DNA from: Alistipes sp.
Lineage (GTDB): Bacteria; Bacteroidota; Bacteroidia; Bacteroidales; Rikenellaceae
DNA length: 52,839 nucleotides
NCBI GenBank assembly: GCA_031285405.1
Contig: JAITWH010000032.1
Coordinates: forward strand, 1 to 52,839
Reading direction: 5' to 3'
Shown piece after piece: positions 7,653 through 15,288 of this stretch. Position numbers and translations under genes: made by a program. Every line of letters starts with the position of its first letter. The stretch's first letter is position 1. The notes below the pieces were generated by a model. That model ran no database searches. It saw only the letters and a program-made list of their open reading frames with translations, and was not told the DNA's origin.

Positions 7653-9414
7653 AAACGATCACCTAAGCCAAAGCGGCCGCCCGCAGCAGGGAAGAAAAAC
7701 CCTCGCAAGGCTACTCTCATACCTCGGCCCCGAGCGCGGCCGAATGCTCATCGCCGCCGTGTGCCTACTCATCAGCGTCGGCACCACCACCGCGGGGTCA
7801 TACATGATCCGCCCCATCATCAACCGCTACATCATCCCGGGCGACTGGAACGGCCTCGTCGGAATCCTCGCCGCGCTACTCCTTATATATATAGTCGACT
7901 GCGCGGCCGACCTCACCCAGTACCGCCTGCTCAACCGTGTGGGTCTCCGCACCACCGCCCGCCTGCGCGAAGATCTCTTCCGCAAGATGGAACGCCTGCC
8001 CACGAGCTACTTCGACACCCGCCGCGCGGGCGACATCATGAGCCGCTACACCAACGACATGGATCGCATCTCCGACGCCCTCACCGACAGCCTCTCCAAC
8101 ATGCTCTCCGGTCTGCTCACCCTCGTCTCGATAACAACTATGATGATTGTCATAAGCCCCCTGCTGACCGTTGTGTCACTGGTTATGATCCCCCTGATGA
8201 CCCTCACCGCGCGCTGGATCGTCCGCCGCAGCCGCCGCTACTTCGCCGCCCAACAGTCCGCCATCGGAGCGCTCGGAGGCTACACCGAGGAGATGATCAG
8301 CGGCGCCAAGGTCGTAAAAGTCTTCAACCGAGAAAAAGAGACGCAACAGGAGTTCGACACCCTTAACCGCGACCTCAACGACAAGAGCGAGAGGGCCCAG
8401 TTCTACTCGGGCCTCATGATGCCCACCATGCAGAACCTCAACACGCTAAACTACGTTTTGGTAACGATAGTCGGCGGCGTGTTGGCGATCTTCCGCGGCT
8501 TCGACGTTGGCGGCCTCGCGGCGTTCCTCCAATACTCGCGCCAGTTCGGCCGCCCCATCAACGACATGGCCACCCTCTACAACTCCATCCAGGCCGCCAT
8601 CGCCGGCGCCGAGCGCATCTTCGAGGTTATCGACTCCACCCCCGAACCGGCCGACACACCCGACGCCGTCACCCTCAGCCGCGACATTCAGGGCGAGATA
8701 GTGCTGCGCGACGTGGTCTTCGGCTACGACGAGGGTAGGGTAGTGCTCGACGGCATCTCGTTCCGCGCCGCCCCCGACCACAAGATCGCCTTAGTCGGAA
8801 CTACCGGCGCGGGCAAGACCACGGTGCTGAGTCTCCTCCCCCGCCTCTACGACCTTTGGTCGGGCGAGATCACCGTCGACGGCATCCCCGTCACCCACAT
8901 CCAACGCGAAAGCCTGCGCCGCGCGATGGCGATAGTTCTCCAAGACACCCACCTCTTCACCGGCACCGTGCGCGAGAACATCCGTTACGGCCGCCTCACC
9001 GCCACCGACGCCGAGGTCGAATCCGCCGCCCGCCTCACCGCAGCTCACTCCTTCATCAAACGCCTGCCGAAAGGCTACGACACCCTGCTCGAAAACGACG
9101 GCGCCAACCTCAGTGCCGGCCAACGCCAGTTGCTCAACATCGCGCGCGCTGCGGTGGCCGACCCGCCGATCCTGCTGTTGGACGAGGCGACGAGCAACAT
9201 CGACACCCGCAGCGAGATGCTCATCCAGCGCGGCCTCGACAAACTGATGGAGGGTCGCACGAGCCTCATCATAGCCCACCGCCTCTCGACGGTGATGCAC
9301 GCCGACACGATCCTCGTCCTCGAAAACGGCCGAGTGATTGAGCGCGGCACCCACCCCGAACTCTTAGCCCTCGACGGCAAATACGCCACCATGTACCAAC
9401 AACAATTCGACTAA
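7642..9414 (+). CDS. Heterodimeric ABC exporter, catalytic subunit
   Basis: A 590-residue half-transporter, membrane domain then ATPase. Walker A GTTGAGKT begins near residue 386, Walker B ends LLLDEATSNID with the glutamate present (E515), and the switch His is present (IIAHRLST, H546). The signature reads LSAGQRQL instead of LSGGQ. In a heterodimer this altered signature would face the degenerate Walker site of the partner, so each subunit supplies half of the dead site, and one competent site remains. I place the start at the ATG overlapping the end of the partner gene; the open frame extends further upstream inside that gene, but this only adds Ser-rich sequence without a family match. 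Confidence 0.93.
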   Translation: MASRNDHLSQSGRPQQGRKTLARLLSYLGPERGRMLIAAVCLLISVGTTTAGSYMIRPIINRYIIPGDWNGLVGILAALLLIYIVDCAADLTQYRLLNRVGLRTTARLREDLFRKMERLPTSYFDTRRAGDIMSRYTNDMDRISDALTDSLSNMLSGLLTLVSITTMMIVISPLLTVVSLVMIPLMTLTARWIVRRSRRYFAAQQSAIGALGGYTEEMISGAKVVKVFNREKETQQEFDTLNRDLNDKSERAQFYSGLMMPTMQNLNTLNYVLVTIVGGVLAIFRGFDVGGLAAFLQYSRQFGRPINDMATLYNSIQAAIAGAERIFEVIDSTPEPADTPDAVTLSRDIQGEIVLRDVVFGYDEGRVVLDGISFRAAPDHKIALVGTTGAGKTTVLSLLPRLYDLWSGEITVDGIPVTHIQRESLRRAMAIVLQDTHLFTGTVRENIRYGRLTATDAEVESAARLTAAHSFIKRLPKGYDTLLENDGANLSAGQRQLLNIARAAVADPPILLLDEATSNIDTRSEMLIQRGLDKLMEGRTSLIIAHRLSTVMHADTILVLENGRVIERGTHPELLALDGKYATMYQQQFD

Positions 9415-9430
9415 CCCATCACCCCAAAAA

Positions 9431-9462
9431 TTTGGATTTTTCCCCACCATGCACTATATTTG
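9431..9462 (+). promoter_or_regulatory. Promoter of the toxin-antitoxin pair
   Basis: TTTG at 9431-9434 and TATATTTG at 9455-9462 with a 20-base spacer fit the Bacteroidetes consensus fully. Only five bases separate the -7 element from the antitoxin ATG at 9468, so the transcript should begin at or just before the start codon. Confidence 0.8.
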
Positions 9463-9467
9463 CAATC

Positions 9468-9656
9468 ATGGAAAAGATAACGATCGAGATGTCGCCGCGA
9501 GAGTACAAAAAGTTTCTCGCCTACAAAGAGGCCGACCGGATAGCCAGCAGCATCCGCCGCGGTCTCGACGAGGTGCGCGAAGCCCGCGCCGGCAAACGCA
9601 AACTCAAATCGGCACGTGAGCTCGCCAATGAACTTCGAAGTAGCCCACGAGTTTGA
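9468..9656 (+). CDS. Small antitoxin-like protein
   Basis: A 62-residue charged, helical protein (MEKITIEMSPREYKKFLAYK...) with many Arg, Glu and Ala. An N-terminal beta-strand-like segment precedes helices, as in RelB/ribbon-helix-helix or YefM-like antitoxins. I recognise no precise family, and the call rests mainly on its position: it overlaps the RelE-like toxin gene by 29 bases and has its own promoter. I start at ATG 9468; an in-frame start at 9432 would lie inside the promoter. Such antitoxins usually repress their own promoter. Confidence 0.72.
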   Translation: MEKITIEMSPREYKKFLAYKEADRIASSIRRGLDEVREARAGKRKLKSARELANELRSSPRV

Positions 9657-9951
9657 AAAGTCGCTCAAGCGGCTGAGTAAAAAATACCCGTCACTGGAGA
9701 ACGATTTCCTCGCGTTCCTGTCGGAGCTGGAAGCCAATCCCTCGATGGGCGACGAGATATTCCCCGGCTGCCGCAAGGCGCGCATCGCCATCCGCAGCAA
9801 GGGCCGAGGCAAGAGCGGCGGCGGCAGGGTGATTTTCTATTTCGAAGTTTCCGACGACACGGTAGTCCTGCTGTTCATCTACGACAAATCGGAGATGGAA
9901 AATGTCCAAACCGCCTACATCGAACAGATCCTAAGAACCACGCAACAATAA
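9628..9951 (+). CDS. RelE/ParE-family toxin
   Basis: A 107-residue protein of the RelE/ParE fold, mostly ribosome-dependent mRNA interferases. The sequence CRKARIAIRSKGRGKSGGGR closely resembles the basic core of a Bacteroidetes RelE group that typically reads KxRLAIKSKGKGKSGGARVI, followed by the strands VIFYFEV and VVLLFIYDKSE. I chose ATG 9628 (MNFEVAHEF); a GTG at 9616 would add four residues. Overlap with the antitoxin frame suggests coupled translation. The target and toxicity are inferred from the family only. Confidence 0.82.
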   Translation: MNFEVAHEFEKSLKRLSKKYPSLENDFLAFLSELEANPSMGDEIFPGCRKARIAIRSKGRGKSGGGRVIFYFEVSDDTVVLLFIYDKSEMENVQTAYIEQILRTTQQ

Positions 9952-9980
9952 AAAAGGCACGACCCCCGCCGCGCCTTTTC
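9951..9980. terminator. Bidirectional terminator between the toxin and lipoprotein genes
   Basis: AAAAAGGC and GCCTTTTC flank a GC-rich centre (GACCCCCGCCGC), giving a hairpin with an A-run on one side and a T-run on the other. It lies between convergent genes. The same sequence family recurs at 10684-10717. Confidence 0.7.
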
Positions 9981-9998
9981 TCAAACCTGTCAGAAAAC

Positions 9999-10448
9999 CT
10001 ACTCTCCGAAAGCTCCCTCCAAACCATCAAGCAACTCCTCCGTCACTGTAAGAGTATGGCTAACGTCGTTATCTCCATAGGTATACACCCAATTCCCATC
10101 AGCCCAAACCTCATCCGAGACAGCCTCGCCATCGACCGCCATGCCGATAAACTCACCATCCACGACGTGCAACTCATCCTCTTCGTTGCTAAGGTCATAA
10201 AAATAGTACCTCGCCTCGCCACAGGCGCCACGCGACTTGATGTGCTCCACCGTCTCACTCTCCCCGGGAGCAATCGCCACAACCGCGACACCGCCCAACG
10301 TGGAGTTGGAAATAGTAGAGATCGCAATCTCCCGCTCCGTGTCATTAACCACAACATAGTACCCGTTGTAGTCACACACCTTCTTTTCGCATCCGCCGAT
10401 CGCCACGACGATCGCCGCCACCAGTGCCATAAAAACAATTTTCTTCAT
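9999..10448 (-). CDS. Small hypothetical lipoprotein
   Basis: A 149-residue protein with a type II signal peptide (MKKIVFMALVAAIVVAIGG then C20). The mature part is acidic and probably beta-sheet-rich (VCDYNGYYVVVNDTEREIAIST). It resembles the short surface lipoproteins common in Bacteroidales, but no family is recognised. It stands alone between a terminator and an intergenic repeat patch. No clear promoter was found upstream. Confidence 0.75.
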   Translation of the reverse strand: MKKIVFMALVAAIVVAIGGCEKKVCDYNGYYVVVNDTEREIAISTISNSTLGGVAVVAIAPGESETVEHIKSRGACGEARYYFYDLSNEEDELHVVDGEFIGMAVDGEAVSDEVWADGNWVYTYGDNDVSHTLTVTEELLDGLEGAFGE

Positions 10449-10719
10449 AGTCGGTCAATTTTTTAAGTGGGTTACCTCCATGACAACGTGCCATGGGCTT
10501 CACTCGTAATAACGTCCCGCCCCCGATTTTAGTATCTTTCAACACCCCAAAATCTGCCCCTCCCGTCATTGCGAGCAAAGCGAAGCAATCCAGCCTCGCG
10601 CGCAGCCTAAACCCGCCGCCAGCGTTCCTGCTGTCATCCCGACAGAGGCACGAAGTGCCGACGAGGGATCTACCGAATAGAACAAAAAAAAGGCGCGACT
10701 CCCGCCGCGCCTCAAAAAA
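10449..10719. repeat. Intergenic patch of dispersed palindromic repeats
   Basis: No gene is supported. Two separate repeat-like elements are visible. At 10565-10593 the sequence GTCATTGCGAGCAAAGCGAA continues to GCAATCCAG, with ATTGC/GCAAT arms. At 10633-10671 GTCATCCCGACAGAGGCACG continues to GAGGGATCT, with nested ATCCC/GGGAT and GGCAC-GAA-GTGCC arms. Elements of both types are common as dispersed intergenic repeats in many bacterial genomes. A terminator follows. Confidence 0.7.
10684..10717 (-). terminator. Terminator of the arginine decarboxylase-like gene
   Basis: AGGCGCG (10691-10697) pairs with CGCGCCT (10706-10712), with an A-run before and after, so the minus-strand transcript ends in a T-run. 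Its loop and right arm (CTCCCGCCGCGCC) nearly repeat those of the hairpin at 9951-9980. Confidence 0.75.
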
Positions 10720-12114
10720 TCAATACCCCAAAATCCGCATCATAGAGCGATAAGATTGCTCCTTAGCAAACAACCGAGTGTAGTACTCCGTATCCCCCTT
10801 ATCCCTGTCGATGATAATATGCTTAGGCGCGGGAATCAAGCAGTGCTGTATCCCCCCGAACCCGCCGAGAGACTCCTGATAGGCCCCCGTATGAAAGAAC
10901 CCGATATACTGAGGCTCCCCGGTCACCAACTTGGGCAGAAAGATAGCATTCGTGTGAGCCTCCCCACTGTAATAGTCCTCACTGTCACAAGTCAACCCTC
11001 CCAGGAACACCCGCTGATACTCCTTGTCCCAGTTGTTGATAGCCAGCATGATATACCGCTGATGAATCCCCCACGTGTCGGGCAACGTTGTGATAAACGA
11101 GCTGTCGATCATATACCAAAACTCCCTGTCGTTCTGCTGCTTCTGGTTGACGATCGAATATAAAACAGCCCCGCTCTCGCCCACGGTAAACGACCCGAAC
11201 TCGGTAAACAGATGCGGCTCCTCGATCCCCTGCGAGTTACAGATGTTCTTGATCTGCGCCACGATCTCCTCCGCCATATACTCATAATCGAACTCCATCG
11301 CCAGCGAGGTCTGAATCGGAAACCCGCCCCCGATGTTGAGCGAGTCCAACTCCGGACAGATCTTCTTAAGCTCGCAATACAGATTCACACACCTGTTCAA
11401 CTCATTCCAGTAGTAGGCCGTGTCCTTGATGCCGGTGTTGATGAAGAAGTGCAACATCTTCATCTCATACTTCTTGTTCGGCTTGATCTTCTGCTTGTAG
11501 AGCTCCAGAATCTCGTTATACCGAATCCCCAACCGCGAGGTATAGAAGTCAAACTTGGGCTCCTCCTCGGCGGCGATCCGCAACCCGATCTTGCACCGCT
11601 TTTCCAGCACCCCGTTGAAGAGGTCTATCTCCTCCTTGTTGTCCAGAATGGGCACCGTGTTGTGAAACCCGCTGTTGACCAGCGCGGCGATGTTCTCCAC
11701 ATACTGCGGCCGCTTGAATCCGTTACATATAATATAGGTATTCTTGTCGATCAACCCCTCGTCGTAAAGCGAATTGATCAGCGGAATATCGTACGCCGAC
11801 GACGTCTCCAGATGAATATCGTTCTTCAACGCCTCCTCCAGAATAAACGAGAAGTGCGAACTCTTCGTGCAGTACGAGTAGTTGTACGTACCACGATAGT
11901 CGACCTTCGCCATCGCCACATTGAACAACCGCTTGGCCTTGTTGATCTGCTGTGAAATTTTCGGCAAATAGGTGATTTTCAGCGGCGTACCATACTGCTT
12001 GATGATATCCATCAGCGGCACGTCGTGGAAGTTGAGCTCATTATCCTCAATGGTGAACTCCTCCTGCGGGAACTCGAACGTCTGTTCGATAAGGTCGATG
12101 TACTTGTTCTTCAT
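10720..12114 (-). CDS. Fold III PLP-dependent decarboxylase, probable arginine decarboxylase
   Basis: A 464-residue member of the alanine-racemase-fold (fold III) ornithine/arginine/diaminopimelate decarboxylase family. The PLP lysine is K84 in YCTKSSHFSF, the glycine-rich phosphate site is NIGGGFPI, and a catalytic cysteine is in GGLTCDSEDYY. The protein is shorter than the roughly 630-residue classical SpeA but matches the shorter form that Bacteroidetes genomes usually label arginine decarboxylase; the product would be agmatine for polyamine synthesis. I place the start at MKNKYIDLIEQTFEFPQEEF and treat the upstream 27 residues as out of the gene. The substrate is inferred, not read. Confidence 0.8.
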   Translation of the reverse strand: MKNKYIDLIEQTFEFPQEEFTIEDNELNFHDVPLMDIIKQYGTPLKITYLPKISQQINKAKRLFNVAMAKVDYRGTYNYSYCTKSSHFSFILEEALKNDIHLETSSAYDIPLINSLYDEGLIDKNTYIICNGFKRPQYVENIAALVNSGFHNTVPILDNKEEIDLFNGVLEKRCKIGLRIAAEEEPKFDFYTSRLGIRYNEILELYKQKIKPNKKYEMKMLHFFINTGIKDTAYYWNELNRCVNLYCELKKICPELDSLNIGGGFPIQTSLAMEFDYEYMAEEIVAQIKNICNSQGIEEPHLFTEFGSFTVGESGAVLYSIVNQKQQNDREFWYMIDSSFITTLPDTWGIHQRYIMLAINNWDKEYQRVFLGGLTCDSEDYYSGEAHTNAIFLPKLVTGEPQYIGFFHTGAYQESLGGFGGIQHCLIPAPKHIIIDRDKGDTEYYTRLFAKEQSYRSMMRILGY

Positions 12115-12200
12115 GCTATCCGTCTCGATTACTTCTCGCAAAAACATCCGAAGTACCTCGTCCGGATTGTCTCGCAAAACAGACGCAAAGAACACAATAA

Positions 12201-12232
12201 TTTGGGACTTTTACAAATAATAGTTAATTTTG
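12201..12232 (+). promoter_or_regulatory. Promoter of the HU-like/sigma-54 activator/LptE cluster
   Basis: TTTG (12201-12204) and TAATTTTG (12225-12232) with a 20-base spacer match the Bacteroidetes promoter. The first ATG (12249) is 16 bases downstream. Confidence 0.78.
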
Positions 12233-12248
12233 GGGCTGATAAAAGATT

Positions 12249-12905
12249 ATGGTAGGCAAACTCATACGCGATCAGATGCACGCCGGCACCCGCCGACTCA
12301 CCGTCCCGGGCTTCGGCACCTTCATGCGCCGCAGCAGCAGCAACAGTGGGAACGCCCACGGCGGTATAGGTGAAGGCCCCGACCCCAAGAGCGAGGAGGT
12401 AATTTTCGTAGAGCTGCTAAGAGACGACGACGGAGTCCTCGCCGAATTGGTGGAGGACTTCGGCGGCTACACCGAGGTCGAGGCCATGGCCCTCATCGAC
12501 CGCTTCATTTTCGAGACCCGCACCAACATCCAGCGCACCGGAACCTCCACGATCGAGGGCTTCGGCACGCTCACTCTCGACCACAAGGGGCTCTACCGCT
12601 TCAACCACTCGCCCCAAATCCGCCCCACTCGCGAGCAGGCAACCCAGGAGCGCCTCTTCACCGAGCCCCCGAAACCTGTCACGAGACAGCAACCAAAACC
12701 CGAGGAAGCAAAACCGGAAGGGCCAAAACAAGCTCCCATCCGCAAGCCCGCCCCAAAACCAAGACCCACCCCAAGGCCCCAAAATCAGGGCCTAACCCGA
12801 GCCGACATCTTCATAATAATCTCCGTAGTCTCGGCCATCATAGCCTTGGCCGCGCTGATGTTCGGCTTCTCCGCCGGCAACATGCCGTTTCTAAACAACA
12901 AGTAA
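12249..12905 (+). CDS. HU/CCDC81-like DNA-binding domain protein with C-terminal membrane anchor
   Basis: A 218-residue protein. Residues 1-30 and 60-120 each carry HU-fold hallmarks (LTVPGFGTFMRR and TIEGFGTLTL, preceded by helical segments), as in the bacterial CCDC81-type tandem HU proteins. Residues 121-182 form a Pro/Lys/Gln-rich linker, and 187-206 is a single hydrophobic helix (IFIIISVVSAIIALAALMFG) followed by about 12 residues. The related Bacteroidetes proteins usually end in a periplasmic SPOR domain, which is missing here. The HU part should be cytoplasmic, so the protein could tether DNA or another ligand to the inner membrane; this is inference. It is three bases from the sigma-54 activator gene. 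Confidence 0.78.
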   Translation: MVGKLIRDQMHAGTRRLTVPGFGTFMRRSSSNSGNAHGGIGEGPDPKSEEVIFVELLRDDDGVLAELVEDFGGYTEVEAMALIDRFIFETRTNIQRTGTSTIEGFGTLTLDHKGLYRFNHSPQIRPTREQATQERLFTEPPKPVTRQQPKPEEAKPEGPKQAPIRKPAPKPRPTPRPQNQGLTRADIFIIISVVSAIIALAALMFGFSAGNMPFLNNK

Positions 12906-12908
12906 AGC

Positions 12909-14093
12909 ATGGACATTCAGGCTGTCAAGCAGCGTTTCGGAATAATAGGTACAAGCGAGCGCATGAACTCGGCGCTCGACATAGCGGTGCGCGTCGCCCC
13001 CACCGACCTCAGCGTGCTGGTCACGGGCGAGAGTGGGGTAGGCAAGGAGTTTTTTCCACAGGTGATCCACGCGTACAGCCCCCGCAAACATGGCCGATAC
13101 GTGGCGGTCAACTGCGGCGCGATCCCCGAGGGCACGATCGACTCCGAACTCTTCGGCCACGAAAAGGGGGCCTTCACCGGAGCGATAGAGGCGCGCAAGG
13201 GCTACTTCGAGGAGGCCAACGGCGGAACGATATTCCTCGACGAGGTAGCCGAACTCCCCCTCTCGACCCAAGTCCGCTTATTAAGGGTAATCCAAACGGG
13301 CGAGTTCATCCGGGTAGGCTCCTCCAAGACCCAGAAGACCGACGTGCGAGTAGTGGCGGCGACCAACAAACACCTGCCCGACGCGGTAGCCGCCGGCCGT
13401 TTCCGCGAAGACCTATATTATCGTCTCAACACGGTACCCATCGTCGTCCCCCCCCTGCGCGAGCGTCGCGGCGACATCCACATGCTCTTCCGCAAGTTCG
13501 CCGCCGACATCGCCAACCAGTACCGCATGCCCGTCATCACACTCGACGCCGGCGCGCAGTCGCTGCTTGAGGAGTACCCGTGGCCCGGCAACGTGCGCCA
13601 ACTCAAGAACGTCGCCGAGCAGATCTCCGCCATCGAGCAGGTGAGGCTCATCGACCCCACGATCCTCCGCCGCTACCTCCCCGCCGACCACGGCACGCAG
13701 GCCGGCGAGGCAGTGACCTTCACCCCCGCCGGCACCACCCCGATGGGCGACGAGCGCGAAATCCTCTACCGCATCCTCTTCGACATGCGCGCCGACATCG
13801 CCGAGGTCCGCCGCACCCTCGACCACCTCCGCCGCCGCAGCGAAGAGTTCGACGCCCCCATAACAACACCCGCACCCCCCGAGGTAGCCGGCCTACTACC
13901 ATCCCACATCGAAACCTACGAAGTGGCCGACATCCCGACCGAGACCGCCACCACCAAAGACGACGCCACCCGAGAGGCGATAGTCCGCGCCCTGCAACGC
14001 GCCGGAGGCCGCCGCAAGGAGGCCGCCCGCATGCTATTCATCTCCGAACGAACCCTATACCGAAAAATAAAAGAGTTAGGTATAGATAATTGA
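12909..14093 (+). CDS. Sigma-54-dependent transcriptional activator without a receiver domain
   Basis: A 394-residue enhancer-binding protein that remodels sigma-54 RNA polymerase by ATP hydrolysis. It starts almost directly with the AAA+ domain: Walker A GESGVGKE (40-47), the sigma-54 contact loop GAFTGA (87-92), Walker B GGTIFLDE (105-112), and arginine-finger region GRFREDLYYRLN (163-174). A Fis-type helix-turn-helix closes the protein (about 352-394, REAIVRALQRAGGRRKEAAR). There is no receiver, GAF or PAS domain, so its activity may be controlled by expression or partner proteins. Bacteroidetes genomes commonly place such a gene just before lptE and secG, as here. Confidence 0.92.
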   Translation: MDIQAVKQRFGIIGTSERMNSALDIAVRVAPTDLSVLVTGESGVGKEFFPQVIHAYSPRKHGRYVAVNCGAIPEGTIDSELFGHEKGAFTGAIEARKGYFEEANGGTIFLDEVAELPLSTQVRLLRVIQTGEFIRVGSSKTQKTDVRVVAATNKHLPDAVAAGRFREDLYYRLNTVPIVVPPLRERRGDIHMLFRKFAADIANQYRMPVITLDAGAQSLLEEYPWPGNVRQLKNVAEQISAIEQVRLIDPTILRRYLPADHGTQAGEAVTFTPAGTTPMGDEREILYRILFDMRADIAEVRRTLDHLRRRSEEFDAPITTPAPPEVAGLLPSHIETYEVADIPTETATTKDDATREAIVRALQRAGGRRKEAARMLFISERTLYRKIKELGIDN

Positions 14094-14158
14094 AAATTGA
14101 AAGCGGCAACGGCCGCAGCGATTTTAAGCTACGCGATATAAAAACTTGAATATAGAAA
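14094..14158 (+). repeat. Intergenic spacer with repeated motifs
   Basis: This 65-base spacer inside the operon holds AAGCGGCAACGGCCGC (14101-14116), found again with one change at 43087-43102, and TTAAGCTACGCGATAT (14124-14139), found again exactly at 26524-26539. These are probably members of a dispersed intergenic repeat family. Confidence 0.65.
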
Positions 14159-14686
14159 ATGAGACAGATCCGAAACCTCCTATACCTATTAACACTAACA
14201 GCCCTCACCGGCTGCTCCCTGATGGGCCTCAGCGGCAAGTACTCGCTCTCCGGCGCCAGCATCCCGGCCAACGCCCAGACCTTCAGCGTGGCCTACATCC
14301 CCAACAACGCCGCCAACGTAGCGGTCACCCTCAGCAACGACCTCACCGAGGCCCTGCGCGACCGCTTCGTGCGCCAAACCCGCCTCACGCAAGTACCCGA
14401 AGGCGGCGACCTCGCATTCGAGGGCGAGATCATGAGCGACGTCGAGGCCCCGGCGTCGATCTCGGCCGAGAGCGAGGGGGCGCAAACCAACCGCGTGACG
14501 ATCACGGTACAGATCCGCTTCACCAACGCGATCGACCCCACGGCCGACTTCAGCCAGTCGTTCAGCGCCTTCGCCGAGTTCAACGCCCAGCAGAGCACGC
14601 GCCAGGAGGTCGAGTCGGCGCTACTGGAGGAGATCGTCACAACGCTCGTCGACAACATCTTCAACGCCAGCGTGGCGCAGTGGTAA
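14159..14686 (+). CDS. lptE: LptE-family LPS assembly lipoprotein
   Basis: A 175-residue lipoprotein (MRQIRNLLYLLTLTALTG then C19). Bacteroidetes LptE-family proteins are predicted to sit in the outer membrane with LptD and help insert lipopolysaccharide. The mature start (SLMGLSGKYSLSGASIP), the alternating helix and strand pattern, and the segment ALRDRFVRQTRLTQV fit the family. The gene order sigma-54 activator, lptE, small helical protein, secG is typical for the phylum and supports the call. The following gene starts within its stop codon (TAATG). Confidence 0.85.
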   Translation: MRQIRNLLYLLTLTALTGCSLMGLSGKYSLSGASIPANAQTFSVAYIPNNAANVAVTLSNDLTEALRDRFVRQTRLTQVPEGGDLAFEGEIMSDVEAPASISAESEGAQTNRVTITVQIRFTNAIDPTADFSQSFSAFAEFNAQQSTRQEVESALLEEIVTTLVDNIFNASVAQW

Positions 14687-15156
14687 TGGGCTGCCTGTCA
14701 GACTACATAGCAGGCCGCCGCGACCGTTTGCCACGCCGCGAGATCGGCCGCCTCATCGACACCCACGAGTGGTTCACCCTCGCCCGTCGCGCCCGCGCCC
14801 TCTCCACCGGCGACCCCGACCCGAGCCTCACCCTGCCCCTCGCCTTCTGGCCCACCGTCTCGGTTTCGGCCCCGATAATAACGAGGCAACTCCCTAAAAA
14901 AGAGGAAGTTAAAACCACACAAGCCCCTGAGCCCGACGCCATCGACCGCTTCATAAAACACGGAGGCTACCGAATAGTCCCGAGCGACGAAGCCGGAACG
15001 CCGGCAGCGAATTCGGCTGCGCTGAACGAGGCCTCGGAGAATTTCGACATCGACCCCGAAATGGTAACCCCCGAGCTCGCCGAAATCTACACCGCGCAGG
15101 GGCTGACCGCCGAGGCCGAAAAAATCTACAACATCCTCAAAGCCCGCAATTCCTAA
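14686..15156 (+). CDS. Small helical (TPR-like) protein in the lptE-secG operon
   Basis: A 156-residue cytoplasmic protein without signal peptide. The C-terminal segment (TPELAEIYTAQGLTAEAEKI) looks like one helix pair of a tetratricopeptide repeat, while the middle (residues 50-120) is Pro/Ala-rich and probably disordered. Proteins of this type sit between lptE and secG in many Bacteroidetes; I know of no assigned function. Its ATG overlaps the lptE stop by one base (TAATG), so translation is coupled. The open frame continues upstream, but that part is antiphase to lptE and is not counted. Confidence 0.8.
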   Translation: MGCLSDYIAGRRDRLPRREIGRLIDTHEWFTLARRARALSTGDPDPSLTLPLAFWPTVSVSAPIITRQLPKKEEVKTTQAPEPDAIDRFIKHGGYRIVPSDEAGTPAANSAALNEASENFDIDPEMVTPELAEIYTAQGLTAEAEKIYNILKARNS

Positions 15157-15190
15157 AGATTCCCGCACACTCGAAAAACCCGCAAATAAA

Positions 15191-15222
15191 TTTGGTTTTC
15201 CTCACCTTTTGCACTATCTTTG
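15191..15222 (+). promoter_or_regulatory. Promoter of secG
   Basis: TTTG (15191-15194) and TATCTTTG (15215-15222) with a 20-base spacer are a full consensus match. The transcript would start near 15226, leaving an mRNA leader of about 63 bases that contains the CTTTTCA repeats. Confidence 0.82.
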
Positions 15223-15255
15223 CACACTGAAAATCAAAAGAGTAAACAAATAGAG

Positions 15256-15283
15256 CTTTTCACTTTTCACTTTTAACTTTTCA
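15256..15283 (+). repeat. Four CTTTTCA heptamers in the secG leader
   Basis: CTTTTCA begins at 15256, 15263, 15270 (as CTTTTAA) and 15277, an exact 7-base period ending five bases before the secG ATG. No Shine-Dalgarno sequence is visible in this leader. Confidence 0.85.
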
Positions 15284-15288
15284 CTTAT

